Assembly (NCBI RefSeq): GCF_000832305.1
Contig: NZ_CP010536.1
Coordinates: 3,100,001 to 3,164,000 of the forward strand
Source of the DNA: Cupriavidus basilensis
GTDB lineage: Bacteria; Pseudomonadota; Gammaproteobacteria; Burkholderiales; Burkholderiaceae
Reading direction: 5' to 3'
DNA: 64,000 nt
Below are positions 30,403-39,374 of the stretch, one piece after another (positions within the stretch are counted from its first letter, which is position 1; the number at the start of each line of letters is the position of its first letter). A model generated the notes under the pieces. It had not been told where the DNA came from, searched no databases, and saw nothing but the letters and a program-made list of their open reading frames with translations. A program made the position numbers and the translations under genes.

Positions 30403-30885
30403 ATGAAAAACAAGACCAACCTGTCCTCAGTTTCCGCTTTGCTGCTGTTCGCAGCACTCGCATTGCCTACTGGGAACGCATCCGCACAGGACGCCAAGAG
30501 TGTCGCCGGCACTTATACTCCCGTCGTGGCTACGTCGTTCGGCGACAATCCGCGCGGCCAGCTGATTCTAGGGTCTGACGGCCACTATTCGCTTAATCTC
30601 GCACGCGCGACACTGCCGAAAATCGCCGCGGGTGTGCGAGGCAAAGGGACCGCTGAGGAAAACCAGGCGATCGTCGGCGGCAGCGTCTTCCACTATGGCA
30701 AGTATGTGGTAGACGTGAAAGAGAAAACCATTACGTTCAACGTCGAGGCCAGCACATTCCCGAATTGGGACGGAGCTACGTTCAAGCGGGCGTTCAAGGT
30801 TTCCGGGGATCAACTAACCTATACCGACAACGCACCATCGGACGGCAGTGGCGCGCACGACGTGATCTGGAAGCGCGTCAAGTAG
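30403..30885 (+). CDS. Secreted lipocalin-like domain protein
   Basis: This 160-aa exported protein has a signal peptide MKNKTNLSSVSALLLFAALA and onward, with cleavage at ASA-QD. The mature part follows the Lipocalin_5 pattern: GTYTPVV, FGDNPRGQLILGSDGHYSLNL, FHYGKYVVDVKEKTITFNVEAS (with FPNWDG just after) and a C-terminal VIWKRVK. AAGG lies 6 nt before the chosen ATG; an ATG at 30397 is an alternative. The ligand is unknown. It is flanked by glycosylase fragment 2 and the intact glycosylase gene. Confidence 0.78.
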   Translation: MKNKTNLSSVSALLLFAALALPTGNASAQDAKSVAGTYTPVVATSFGDNPRGQLILGSDGHYSLNLARATLPKIAAGVRGKGTAEENQAIVGGSVFHYGKYVVDVKEKTITFNVEASTFPNWDGATFKRAFKVSGDQLTYTDNAPSDGSGAHDVIWKRVK

Positions 30886-31067
30886 TGTTGCAATGAGGTG
30901 CGTTCGCTGTTGCATGCCCCTGCCCCGCGCAAGTGGGGCAGGTTTTTACCGATCAGCCCTTTCTGGAAAAACAGGGATCAGTGCAGCATGACTGTCCGTT
31001 CAGGGTCGTCTACGGTCAACGAAGCACGCCCACTTCGCACGAGTCACCGCACAGACAACTCAGCACA

Positions 31068-31565
31068 TCAATCCACCAAATACTCCCGTAGCTCACGCCA
31101 CCCCGCCAGCTTCGTCTGATACGAAACCGCCGCATACGCGGGGCTACTCGACGGCAAACGGACGATCCGATACTGGTTCGCCGTTTCACCCAGCGCTCGC
31201 ATCCCTATCTTCACAGCCATTCCGCCATTGAACGCGATTGCAGCCAGATTTGCCAAGGTTTTGATCAAGATATTCAAATCGTTACTGGCGTGATCGCGGA
31301 TGCGGCTGTCCAGACTCCCGCTACGCTGTGCTTCTGCCACGACATCCCATAGACCGATGCGATGTTCAAGCAAGGTCTTGAGACGCGCCGGGTAATCCAT
31401 CGCGACCAGATCCTGCTCGATCACGTCGCCGACCAAATTCCAGAATTTGTTTTGCGGATTCCCATAGTATTTCCCAAGGGCTAACGACATCTCTCCTGGC
31501 AGACTACCGAGAATTAGAATCCGTGTGTTTGCATCTACGATTGGTGGGAAGCAACGCTTGGTCAT
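31068..31565 (-). CDS. DNA-deoxyinosine glycosylase (uracil-DNA-glycosylase superfamily), intact copy
   Basis: This enzyme excises deaminated bases (hypoxanthine, possibly uracil) in base-excision repair. The 165-aa product has the full domain: RILILGSLPGEMSLALGKYYGNPQNKFW with the GSxPG motif at residues 20-24, LLEHRIGLWDVV, FNGG and the final VRLPSSSPAYA motif. The ATG at 31565 gives the usual family length; an upstream ATG at 31610 would add 15 atypical residues. It sits immediately downstream of the orphan N-terminal fragment. Confidence 0.82.
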   Translation of the reverse strand: MTKRCFPPIVDANTRILILGSLPGEMSLALGKYYGNPQNKFWNLVGDVIEQDLVAMDYPARLKTLLEHRIGLWDVVAEAQRSGSLDSRIRDHASNDLNILIKTLANLAAIAFNGGMAVKIGMRALGETANQYRIVRLPSSSPAYAAVSYQTKLAGWRELREYLVD

Positions 31566-31649
31566 TTCGACGTGGGTCCTTCCATTGCGACACCCAAGTC
31601 CTTCCGACATCCTATCGATCGTAATTCATATGCGGCGATACGCGTGCAC

Positions 31650-31801
31650 GGATGCGCGTAATACTGCTGCGCCGCCAGCGACGCCGCGCCGGGAAAGCTG
31701 CCCAGCACCAGTACGCGGATGTGCCGATCGATGACCGGTACAAGGCCTTGCTGTAGATCGGGGGGGAGAACCAGAGGGGATGCGGGAGATGGGACGGGCA
31801 T
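31650..31801 (-). pseudogene. DNA-deoxyinosine glycosylase, N-terminal fragment
   Basis: The frame reads DLQQGLVPVIDRHIRVLVLGSFPGAASLAAQQYYAHP, an intact glycosylase N-terminus with the GSxPG motif and the YY-x-x-P turn. Similarity stops at about 31650, and the frame continues with unrelated residues (CTRIAAYELR). It complements C-terminal fragment 1 at 27553, with the break in the same loop, before the FW motif. Confidence 0.75.
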
Positions 31802-31878
31802 GGGGCGAGTGTACCTGGCTCCGGGGGAGGACAGGCGCCTGCGCGGATTGCATGCGTCATGCTTGCCGCTGGCGCCCG

Positions 31879-31914
31879 CCCTCTCCCGGTCCCTCTCTCG
31901 CAGGCGGGAGAGGG
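31879..31914. repeat. CCCTCTCCC-type hairpin
   Basis: CCCTCTCCCG at 31879-31888 pairs with CGGGAGAGGG at 31905-31914 around a 16-nt loop, downstream of the htpG stop. There is no T-run. This hairpin class is common between genes of GC-rich proteobacteria and may limit read-through from htpG. Confidence 0.6.
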
Positions 31915-31930
31915 AGCAAACCCGCTACGC

Positions 31931-33844
31931 TTACGCCAGCAGCTTGTTGACGCGCTGCACGTAGATCGACGGGTCTTCGAGCGTGCCGCCCTCGGCCAGC
32001 AGGGCCTGGTCGAACAGCACGTGCACGCGGTCGCCGAAGGCGTCGTCCGTGGGACCGGCCTCCACCAGCGCGCGCAGCTTTTTCACCAGCGCGTGGTCAG
32101 GGTTCAGCTCCAGGATGGGCTGGGCGTCGGGCGCCTTCTGGCCGGCCTGCTTCAGCAGGCGTTGCAGGTAGCCGCTCATGTCGCCTTCATCCGAGACCAG
32201 GCAGGATGCCGACTCGGTCAGACGCAGCGTGACGCGCACGTCCTTGGCCTTGCCTTCGAGCACAGCCTTGGCGCGTTCGAGCACGTCCTTCCAGTCGCCT
32301 TCGGCCTTTTCCTGCTCGGCCTTCTCGTCGGCGTCGGCCAGCGCGCCAAGCTCCAGGTCGCCGCGTGCCACCGAGACCAGTTCCTTGCCATCGAACTCGC
32401 GCAGGAAGGACAGCATCCATTCGTCCACGCGATCCGTCAGCAGCAGGACTTCGATGCCCTTCTTGCGGAACACTTCCAGGTGCGGGCTCGACTTGGCCGC
32501 GGCCCAGCTATCGGCCGTGACGTAGTAGATCTTGTCCTGGCCTTCCTTCATGCGGCCCACGTAAGCGGCCAGCGCCACGCTCTGCTCGGCGCTGTCCTGA
32601 TGCGTGGAAGCAAAGCGCACCAGCTTGGCGATGCGCTCCAGGTTGGCGGCGTCTTCGCCCAGGCCTTCCTTGAGCGCCTGGCCGAACTGCTGCCAGAAGG
32701 TGGTGTACTTGGCGCGTTCGGCTTCGTCCTCGCTGTCCGCCAGCGTTTCCAGCATCGACAGCACGCGCTTGGTGCAGCCTTCGCGGATAGCCTTCACGTC
32801 GCGGCTCTCCTGCAGCAGTTCGCGCGAGACGTTGAGCGGCAGGTCGGCCGAATCCACCACGCCCTTGACGAAGCGCAGGTAGGCCGGCAGCAGTTGCTCG
32901 GCATCGTCCATGATGAAGACGCGCTTCACATAGAGCTTGAGGCCGGCCTTGTGGTTGCGGTCCCACATGTCGAACGGCGCGCGCGCCGGGACGTACAGCA
33001 GCTGCGTGTATTCGCTGCGGCCTTCGACGCGGTTATGGGTGTAGGCCAGCGGCGCTTCGTTGTCGTGCGCGATGTGCTGGTAGAAAGCGGTGTACTGCTC
33101 TTCGGTGATATCCGATTTGGAGCGGGTCCACAGGGCGCTGGCCTGGTTCACGCTCTCCCACTCGCCCGTTTCCTTGTAAGCGCTGGTCTCGGCATCCCAG
33201 ACTTCCTTGGGCATGCGGATCGGCAGCGAGATGTGGTCGGAATACTTCTGGATGATGCCCTTGATCTTCCAGGCGGAGAGGAAATCGTCCTCGCCTTCGC
33301 GCAGGTGCAGCGTGATGGTGGAACCACGCTCGGCACGATCGATGGCGTCGACGGTGAACTCGCCGTCGCCTGCGCTTTCCCAGCGCACGGCTTCGCTGGC
33401 GGGCAGGCCGGCGCGGCGCGTTTCCACGGTGACCTTGTCAGCCACGATGAACGCCGAATAGAAGCCCACGCCGAACTGGCCGATCAGGGCGGCGTCCTTC
33501 TGCTGGTCGCCGGATAGCTGCTGGAAGAATTCCTTGGTACCCGAGCGGGCGATGGTGCCAAGGTTGCGGATCGCCTCGTCGCGGCTCATGCCGATGCCGT
33601 TGTCGGTGATCTTCAGCGTGCGGGCCTTGGCGTCGGCCTCGATGCGGATCGCCAGGTCGGCGTCGTTCTCGAGCAGGGCCGGGTTGGCAATCGCCTCGAA
33701 GCGCAGCTTGTCAGTGGCGTCGGAAGCATTCGAAACCAGCTCGCGCAGGAAAATTTCCTTGTTGCTGTACAGCGAGTGGATCATCAAGTGCAGCAGTTGC
33801 TTCACTTCCGCCTGGAAGCTCATCGTCTCGTGCGGTGCGGTCAT
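31931..33844 (-). CDS. htpG: Molecular chaperone HtpG (Hsp90)
   Basis: This is the cytosolic ATP-dependent chaperone, 637 aa. The GHKL ATPase domain has [33 protein letters not shown] and the lid/Gly region [17 protein letters not shown]. The middle domain includes [21 protein letters not shown] and the start of the NVSRELLQ helix. AGGAG lies 6 nt before the ATG. It is transcribed alone; no heat-shock promoter was identified by eye. Confidence 0.96.
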   Translation of the reverse strand: MTAPHETMSFQAEVKQLLHLMIHSLYSNKEIFLRELVSNASDATDKLRFEAIANPALLENDADLAIRIEADAKARTLKITDNGIGMSRDEAIRNLGTIARSGTKEFFQQLSGDQQKDAALIGQFGVGFYSAFIVADKVTVETRRAGLPASEAVRWESAGDGEFTVDAIDRAERGSTITLHLREGEDDFLSAWKIKGIIQKYSDHISLPIRMPKEVWDAETSAYKETGEWESVNQASALWTRSKSDITEEQYTAFYQHIAHDNEAPLAYTHNRVEGRSEYTQLLYVPARAPFDMWDRNHKAGLKLYVKRVFIMDDAEQLLPAYLRFVKGVVDSADLPLNVSRELLQESRDVKAIREGCTKRVLSMLETLADSEDEAERAKYTTFWQQFGQALKEGLGEDAANLERIAKLVRFASTHQDSAEQSVALAAYVGRMKEGQDKIYYVTADSWAAAKSSPHLEVFRKKGIEVLLLTDRVDEWMLSFLREFDGKELVSVARGDLELGALADADEKAEQEKAEGDWKDVLERAKAVLEGKAKDVRVTLRLTESASCLVSDEGDMSGYLQRLLKQAGQKAPDAQPILELNPDHALVKKLRALVEAGPTDDAFGDRVHVLFDQALLAEGGTLEDPSIYVQRVNKLLA

Positions 33845-34002
33845 GGTTCTCCTCTTAACAATCTTGGCTAACTTGGCTGATTTGGGAATCCAGGCAATGT
33901 GACGGGCCGGCAGCCGGGGGCCTATGGGCCGGCGTCAGGCCGGTGACCCGAAACATAAGGGCATCCGAGCGGTTTTCAAGACATCGCCCGGTTGGGACCC
34001 GG

Positions 34003-35538
34003 TTAGCGCCGCTCCAGCTGGCGCGCCAGGAAGGCCAGCATGGCAGGGTCCTGGCTGCTGGCCACATTGAAGCGCATCCAGCCGGACGGCATCTGCGACG
34101 GCGAGAACAAGCTGCCGGGGGCGAACAGGTAGCCCTCCTCATGCCCGGCGACGGCAATGGCGTTGGTATCGCGCCCGGTGTCCGCCCACAGGTACATGCC
34201 GGCGTGCTGGCCCGCAAAGAGCGACAGGCCCATCCGCTCGATGGTGCGCCGGGTCTCGTCGCGCGCCCGGTCGAGCCGGTTGCGCACGCGCTCCACGTGC
34301 TTGCGGTAATGGCCTTCGGTCAGCACTTTGTACAGCACGCGCTCGTTGATCTCCGGCGAAGCCAGGCCAGCCAGCAGCTTGCTGTCGGTCAGGCTGGCGG
34401 CCAGCTCCGGATGGGCGGCGATAAAGCCCACGCGCAGGTTGGCGGCCAGCGTCTTGGAAAAGCTGCCCAGGTAGATCACCCGGCGCAACTGGTCCAGGCT
34501 GGCCAGCCGGGTGGCGGAGTGACCCGGCGGGCACAGGTCGCAATAGATGTCGTCCTCGACGATCAGCAGGTCGTACTGCTCGGCAAGGCGCAGCAACTGG
34601 AAGGCCTTGGCGGCCGACAGCGAAGTGCCGGTGGGGTTGTGCAGCACCGAGTTGATCACCATCAGGCGCGGGCGGCGCGCCTGCAGGATGCGCTCCAGCG
34701 CCTCCAGGTCCGGGCCCTCGGCGGTGTAGGGCATGCCGATCAGCTGCGCGCCCTGGGCGGCGAAGCGGCCGAACATGACGAACCACGCCGGGTCGCCCAC
34801 CAGCACCGCGTCGCCGGGGCGCAGGTAGAGCCGGGCGATCAGGTCGAGCGCCTGGGTGATGCCGGAGGTGAGCACGATCTGCTCGGGGGTGGCACCGATC
34901 TCCAGTTCGGCCAGGCGGTTGCGCAGTTGCTGGCGCAAAGGCAGGAAGCCCTGCGGCGTGCCGCTGGCCAGGAAGTGGCTGCCCGGCTGGCGTCCCAGGC
35001 CGCGCAGCGCGCTGGCGATCAGCTCGCCGTCCAGCCAGTCGTTCGGCAGGAAGCCCATCCCCGGAGACTTATGCGGCTCGGTGGAGTGGAACATGCTGCG
35101 CAGCAGCCAGGTCACGTCGATATTGCGTGCGCCGGTAGCCACGGGCGCTACCGCCGCCACCTGGGGCGTGCGCTCGCGCACATAGAAGCCCGAGCCGCGG
35201 CGGGATTCGAGGTAGCCCAGCGCCACCAGCCGCTCATAGGCCTCGACCACGGTGAAGCGCGAGATGCCCTTTTCCTGCGCGAGCTGGCGAATCGAGGGCA
35301 TGCGCATGCCGGCGCGGAAGACCCGCTCGTCGATGCGCAGCCGCGCCCACTCGGTCAACTGCTCCACCAGCGTCATCTGTGCCGAGGGCACCGGGTCGGG
35401 CATGCGCTCGGTGGGCGGAGGCATGACCAGGCGCAATGAACGCGCCTGCTCGCCAGCCTGGGGAGCCGCGCCCTCCTGCTTGCCCGCCCCGGCTCCTTTA
35501 TCCTTGAGCCCTGGCGCAACCGGTTCCCTGCTGTTCAT
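34003..35538 (-). CDS. MocR-type transcriptional regulator (GntR HTH plus aminotransferase domain)
   Basis: This 511-aa fusion has an N-terminal GntR winged helix (about residues 50-125, with MRMPSIRQLAQEKGISRFTV and RRGSGFYV) joined to a fold-type I aminotransferase-like domain. The PLP lysine is in YLGSFSKTLAANLRVGF and the PLP-clamp stretch is VLHNPTGTSLSA. Such regulators bind PLP and an amino compound. A 45-residue Gly/Pro-rich leader precedes the HTH. It diverges from the VOC-AlaX-LysE-EamA-RidA run, with direct-repeat operator-like sequence between, so control of that run is inferred. Confidence 0.88.
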   Translation of the reverse strand: MNSREPVAPGLKDKGAGAGKQEGAAPQAGEQARSLRLVMPPPTERMPDPVPSAQMTLVEQLTEWARLRIDERVFRAGMRMPSIRQLAQEKGISRFTVVEAYERLVALGYLESRRGSGFYVRERTPQVAAVAPVATGARNIDVTWLLRSMFHSTEPHKSPGMGFLPNDWLDGELIASALRGLGRQPGSHFLASGTPQGFLPLRQQLRNRLAELEIGATPEQIVLTSGITQALDLIARLYLRPGDAVLVGDPAWFVMFGRFAAQGAQLIGMPYTAEGPDLEALERILQARRPRLMVINSVLHNPTGTSLSAAKAFQLLRLAEQYDLLIVEDDIYCDLCPPGHSATRLASLDQLRRVIYLGSFSKTLAANLRVGFIAAHPELAASLTDSKLLAGLASPEINERVLYKVLTEGHYRKHVERVRNRLDRARDETRRTIERMGLSLFAGQHAGMYLWADTGRDTNAIAVAGHEEGYLFAPGSLFSPSQMPSGWMRFNVASSQDPAMLAFLARQLERR

Positions 35539-35552
35539 GCCCTGCTCCCGCC

Positions 35553-35597
35553 ACTGTACTGAGAATGTTCTGCATAACTGTATCGGTACTGTACCGA
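35553..35597. promoter_or_regulatory. Operator-like repeats between the MocR and VOC genes
   Basis: ACTGTA occurs three times: 35553-35558, 35577-35582 and 35588-35593. The last two sit in an 11-bp direct repeat (ACTGTATCGGT then ACTGTACCGAC). The sequence TCGGTACTGTACCGA at 35583-35597 is also an odd-length palindrome. Direct repeats spaced by one helical turn suit MocR dimers. Confidence 0.6.
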
Positions 35598-35622
35598 CAA
35601 CCTTGTCTACCATCAACACACA

Positions 35623-36315
35623 ATGACAATTGCCCTCGACCATCTCGTGATCGCCGCCCCCACGCTTGAAGCGGGGGCGCAGCATGTCGCAGACGCGCTC
35701 GGCGTGACGCCCCAGCCGGGCGGCGCGCACCCTGGCATGGGCACCCACAATTGCCTGCTCGGCCTGTTCGGCGGCATCTACCTGGAAGTCATCGCCATCG
35801 ACCCCGAGGCACCGGCTCCCACGCGGCCGCGCTGGTTTGGCCTGGACACCGAGGCAGTGCAGGCCCGGCTGCGCCATGGTCCCTTCCTGATGCACTGGGT
35901 CGCGCGGGTGGAACGCCCCGCCGACCTGTCCCTGTGGCAGGCGCAGTACCCTGCGCGCATCCCGCCGGTCATCCCGATGACACGTGGCGACCTGCGCTGG
36001 CGCATCACCGCGCCGGAGGACGGCAGCCTGCCCGCGTGGCCGGCTGACGATGCGGATGGCACGAACGGCGCGGCGACGCCGGGCGACGGCATCCTCCCCA
36101 CGCTGATCCAGTGGGATGTATCGACCCATCCGTCGTCCCGGCTGCCGAACCAGGGCCTGGCGCTGCGCTCGCTGCGGGCACGCCATCCGCAGGCCGCACG
36201 GCTGGCCGAGGCCTTGCAATGGCTGGGCGGCACCCAGTTCGTCCCGGAAGCATCCACGCTCGCGGAACTGAGCGCGGAGATAGAAACGCCCGATGGCGTG
36301 CGCACGCTGCGCTGA
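35623..36315 (+). CDS. VOC-fold (glyoxalase-like) protein
   Basis: This 230-aa protein begins MTIALDHLVIAAPTLEAG, with the metal-ligand-type DH of VOC proteins. GMGTHNCLLGLFGGIYLEVIAIDPEAP follows, the hallmark of the Glyoxalase_3 group (DUF-type, PF13468-like). The fold suggests a metal-dependent enzyme or binding protein; the substrate is unknown. It is the first gene of the rightward run divergent from the MocR regulator. Confidence 0.78.
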   Translation: MTIALDHLVIAAPTLEAGAQHVADALGVTPQPGGAHPGMGTHNCLLGLFGGIYLEVIAIDPEAPAPTRPRWFGLDTEAVQARLRHGPFLMHWVARVERPADLSLWQAQYPARIPPVIPMTRGDLRWRITAPEDGSLPAWPADDADGTNGAATPGDGILPTLIQWDVSTHPSSRLPNQGLALRSLRARHPQAARLAEALQWLGGTQFVPEASTLAELSAEIETPDGVRTLR

Positions 36316-36401
36316 ACCGGAGCGCCGACTGCCGCAAGACGTAGGACGCGAGACGCAAAAAATACTGTCACAACAAGAACAACCACCGAGGAGCCCCTCT
36401 G

Positions 36402-37118
36402 ATGTCCGCCACCCGCAAACGCTTCGACGACGACGCCTATCTCGGCAGCTGCACCGCCACCGTGGTAGCCGTGCACGCTGACGGCATCGAACTCGACCAG
36501 ACCGTGTGCTACGCGCGCAGCGGCGGCCAGGCGGGCGATACCGGCACCCTCAAGCTGGCCAACGGCGCGACCATCGCACTGCTGGAAACCGTGTACGCCC
36601 CGGACCGCAGCCACATCCTGCACGTGCCGGCGCCGGGTACGGCGCTGCCGGAGGCGGGCGACATCGTGGCCGTCACGATCGATTGGGAGCGCCGCCACCG
36701 GCTGATGCGGCTGCATACCTGCCTGCACCTGCTGGGCTCGCTGATCCCGGTGCCAGTGACCGGCTGCGGCATCTCGCCCGACTCGGCACGCATCGACTTC
36801 GACCTGCCGGAATCCACGCTCGACAAGGCCGTGCTCACCGAGCAGCTCAATGCGCTGATCGACGCCGACAGCCGCGTGCAGGTGGAGCGCATCACGTCCG
36901 AGCAACTCGCCGAGCAGCCCGAGCTGGTACGCACGGTGGGCGCGGCGCCGCCCGCGGGCAGCGGCGTCATCCGCATCATCGACATCCCCGGCGTGGACCG
37001 CCAGCCTTGCGGCGGCACCCATGTGGCGGGCACCGGCGAGATCGGCGCCGTGCTGGTGACCAAGATCGAGAAGAAGAGCCGCACCAACCGCCGCGTGGTC
37101 GTGCAGTTCGCTGCGTGA
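36402..37118 (+). CDS. Alanyl-tRNA editing protein AlaX
   Basis: This free-standing editing enzyme hydrolyses Ser- or Gly-tRNA(Ala). In the 238-aa product the Zn/active-site residues are all present: His105 and His109 (LHTCLH) and Cys203 and His207 (CGGTH). CYARSGGQAGDTG corresponds to the AlaRS editing-domain Gly motif. GAGGAG lies upstream of the ATG. It is followed by LysE after 17 nt, which places tRNA proofreading in an operon with amino-acid exporters. Confidence 0.9.
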   Translation: MSATRKRFDDDAYLGSCTATVVAVHADGIELDQTVCYARSGGQAGDTGTLKLANGATIALLETVYAPDRSHILHVPAPGTALPEAGDIVAVTIDWERRHRLMRLHTCLHLLGSLIPVPVTGCGISPDSARIDFDLPESTLDKAVLTEQLNALIDADSRVQVERITSEQLAEQPELVRTVGAAPPAGSGVIRIIDIPGVDRQPCGGTHVAGTGEIGAVLVTKIEKKSRTNRRVVVQFAA

Positions 37119-37135
37119 GAGCGGCAAGACGATAG

Positions 37136-37774
37136 ATGGATCCCGCTCTGCTCACCGGGCTGTCGGCTGCCCAGTTCGCCGCGCTGCTGTCGCTGATGGC
37201 AGTCGGCGCCTTCACCCCCGGCCCCAACACGACGATTGCCGCGGTCACGGGCGCCAACTTTGGCCTGCGCGCCACGCTGCCGCACTGCGTGGGCGTAGCG
37301 TTCGGCTTTGCCAGCATCCTGGCGCTATGCGCGGCGGGCATTGGCGCGCTGGTCCTGGCCAGCCCGGCGCTAGCGCTGCTGGTGCATGCCGCCGGCGTAC
37401 TCTACCTGCTGTGGCTGGCGCTCAAACTGGCGCGCAGTGCCGTGCTGTCGGACAAGCAGGTGCTGCGCCCGCTGTCGATGTGGCAGTCGGCCGTGCTGCA
37501 GTACGCCAATATCAAGGCGTGGATGCTGGCGCTGGCCACGGCCGCCTCGTATATGGCCGGCGCGCAGTCGCCGGTGCATCGGGCCGTGCTGGTGTGCGCG
37601 GTATTCGGCGTGTTCGGCTTTGTCAGCAATGGCGTGTACGGCGTGATTGGCGCCGCGCTGCGGCAATGGCTGCAGGTGGGCCACCGCATCCGCTGGTTCA
37701 ACCGCGCAATGGGCCTGGCGCTGGCACTCACGGCGCTGTGGATCGCGCTGGCTGGCCGGCCCACCCTGCACTAA
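37136..37774 (+). CDS. LysE/RhtB-family amino-acid exporter
   Basis: This 212-aa inner-membrane protein has about six transmembrane helices. The family signature GAFTPGPNTTIAAVTGANFGLRATLPH (key residues P-G-P-N near residue 26) is present, as is the RLxG-type region HAAGVLYLLWLALKLAR. It exports amino acids or derivatives; the substrate is unknown. It is 17 nt after alaX and 16 nt before the EamA gene. Confidence 0.88.
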   Translation: MDPALLTGLSAAQFAALLSLMAVGAFTPGPNTTIAAVTGANFGLRATLPHCVGVAFGFASILALCAAGIGALVLASPALALLVHAAGVLYLLWLALKLARSAVLSDKQVLRPLSMWQSAVLQYANIKAWMLALATAASYMAGAQSPVHRAVLVCAVFGVFGFVSNGVYGVIGAALRQWLQVGHRIRWFNRAMGLALALTALWIALAGRPTLH

Positions 37775-37790
37775 TTCAAACTCAAACGCC

Positions 37791-38795
37791 ATGGCTGCCA
37801 GAACCACCTCTGCCCAACCCATCGCTAGCGCCCCTGCCGACACCCACAGCGGCGGCATGCTGCTCGGCTTTACCGGCGTGGCCGTGTTCAGCCAGACCTT
37901 GCCCTTCACGCGCATGGCGGTGGCCGAACTGGACGCCACCTTCGTCGCGCTTGGCCGTGCGGTGGTGGCTGCGCTGCTGGCGCTGGTGCTGCTGTGGCAG
38001 CGCGGCGCATTCGCCCGCGCGCGCCGTCCCCGGGGCGGCCAGTGGTGGCGCCTGGGGGTGACCTCGCTGGGCGTGGTGGTGGGCTTTCCGCTGTTTTCCT
38101 CACTGGCCATGCGTGAAGTGCCGGCCGGCCACGGCGCCATCATTACTGGCCTGCTGCCCCTGGCCACGGCGGTCTTCGCCGCCTGGTTCGGCCGCGAGCG
38201 GCCGTCGCCGGCGTTCTGGCTGTCGGCCGCCGCCGGCAGTGCGCTGGTGGTCGCCTTTGCCCTGTGGCAGGGCGCGGGCGGGCTGCAGCATGCCGACTGG
38301 CTGCTGTTCGCAGCGATGGTGCTGGGCGCGCTGGGCTATGCCGAGGGCGGCAAGCTGTCGCGCGAGCTTGGGGGGCTGGAAACCATCAGCTGGGCGCTGG
38401 CCGTGGCGCTGCCGCTGCTGCTGCCGGTGGTGGCCTGGCTCGGGCTTGGGCACGCCGGCCAGATCGCAGCCGCCTCGCCGCGCGCCTGGATCGGCATGGG
38501 CTATGTTTCCGTATTCTCGATGTTCGTCGGCTTCCTGTTCTGGTACGCCGGGCTCGCAAAAGGCGGCGTGGCGCGCGTCGGGCAGATACAATTGCTGCAG
38601 CCGTTCCTCACGCTGGCGGGCGGCGCCCTGCTGCTGGCCGAGCCGCTCGATGCCGTCACCCTCGCCTTTGCGGTGGCAGTGATCGGCGTGGTAGCCCTGG
38701 GCCGCCGTACCGCCGTGCGCAGCGCCCCCGCGAGCCCCGTGCCCGCGCCCGCCGCCGAAGAACCCCACCCTGCCCCTACGGGACGATCCCTCTGA
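37791..38795 (+). CDS. EamA/DMT-superfamily transporter
   Basis: This 334-aa inner-membrane carrier has about ten helices and two EamA repeats. GVAVFSQTLPFTRMAV starts the first, and a mid-protein AMREVPAGHGAIITGLLPLATAVFAAW and the second-repeat end GQIQLLQPFLTLAGGALLLAEPL are typical. Drug/metabolite exporters of this family often efflux amino acids. The start follows the LysE stop by 16 nt. A Pro/Ala-rich C-terminal tail is cytosolic. Confidence 0.87.
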   Translation: MAARTTSAQPIASAPADTHSGGMLLGFTGVAVFSQTLPFTRMAVAELDATFVALGRAVVAALLALVLLWQRGAFARARRPRGGQWWRLGVTSLGVVVGFPLFSSLAMREVPAGHGAIITGLLPLATAVFAAWFGRERPSPAFWLSAAAGSALVVAFALWQGAGGLQHADWLLFAAMVLGALGYAEGGKLSRELGGLETISWALAVALPLLLPVVAWLGLGHAGQIAAASPRAWIGMGYVSVFSMFVGFLFWYAGLAKGGVARVGQIQLLQPFLTLAGGALLLAEPLDAVTLAFAVAVIGVVALGRRTAVRSAPASPVPAPAAEEPHPAPTGRSL

Positions 38796-38806
38796 CTGGA
38801 GACCCT

Positions 38807-39265
38807 ATGTCCGTTCACGACACCCTTGCCCGCCTCGGCATCGCACTGCCCACCGCTGGCGCACCGGCCGCAGCCTACGTCATGGCCGCGCAAACCGGCA
38901 ATACCGTGTTCCTTTCGGGCCACATTGCCCGCAAGGATGGCAAACCCTGGGCAGGCAAGCTGGGCAAGGACCTGGGCACCGAAGACGGCAAGGTTGCCGC
39001 GCGCGGCATCGCCGTGGACCTGCTGGCCACGCTGAACACCCACCTGGGCGGCGACCTGGACCGCGTCACCCGCATCGTCAAGGTGATGAGCCTGGTCAAC
39101 TCCACGGAAGACTTCACCGAACAGCACCTGGTGACCAACGGCGCCTCGGAGTTGCTGGCGGAAGTCTTCGGCGAGGCCGGCAAGCATGCCCGCAGCGCCT
39201 TCGGCGTAGCGCAGATCCCGCTGGGCGCCTGCGTCGAGATCGAGATGATCGTCGAAGTGAAGTAA
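38807..39265 (+). CDS. RidA/YjgF family protein
   Basis: This 152-aa protein of the enamine/imine deaminase family matches the longer YjgF subgroup: AAQTGNTVFLSGHIARKDGK, DLDRVTRIVKVMSLVNS and GVAQIPLGACVEIEMIVEV with the conserved terminal Glu. The catalytic Arg of classical RidA (R-x-A-x-G-V) appears here as AR-SAFGVAQIP. It probably removes reactive enamines made by PLP enzymes. It is 11 nt after the EamA gene. Confidence 0.88.
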   Translation: MSVHDTLARLGIALPTAGAPAAAYVMAAQTGNTVFLSGHIARKDGKPWAGKLGKDLGTEDGKVAARGIAVDLLATLNTHLGGDLDRVTRIVKVMSLVNSTEDFTEQHLVTNGASELLAEVFGEAGKHARSAFGVAQIPLGACVEIEMIVEVK

Positions 39266-39374
39266 GCCGGCGCAAAGCAGAGAGCAAAAAGCAGAGCAAA
39301 GTGAATTGAAGCAAGGCCAGGGTCCGGGGGATCCCCCCGCCCTGCGCCCAACCGGCCGAAGGCACCTCCAACTC

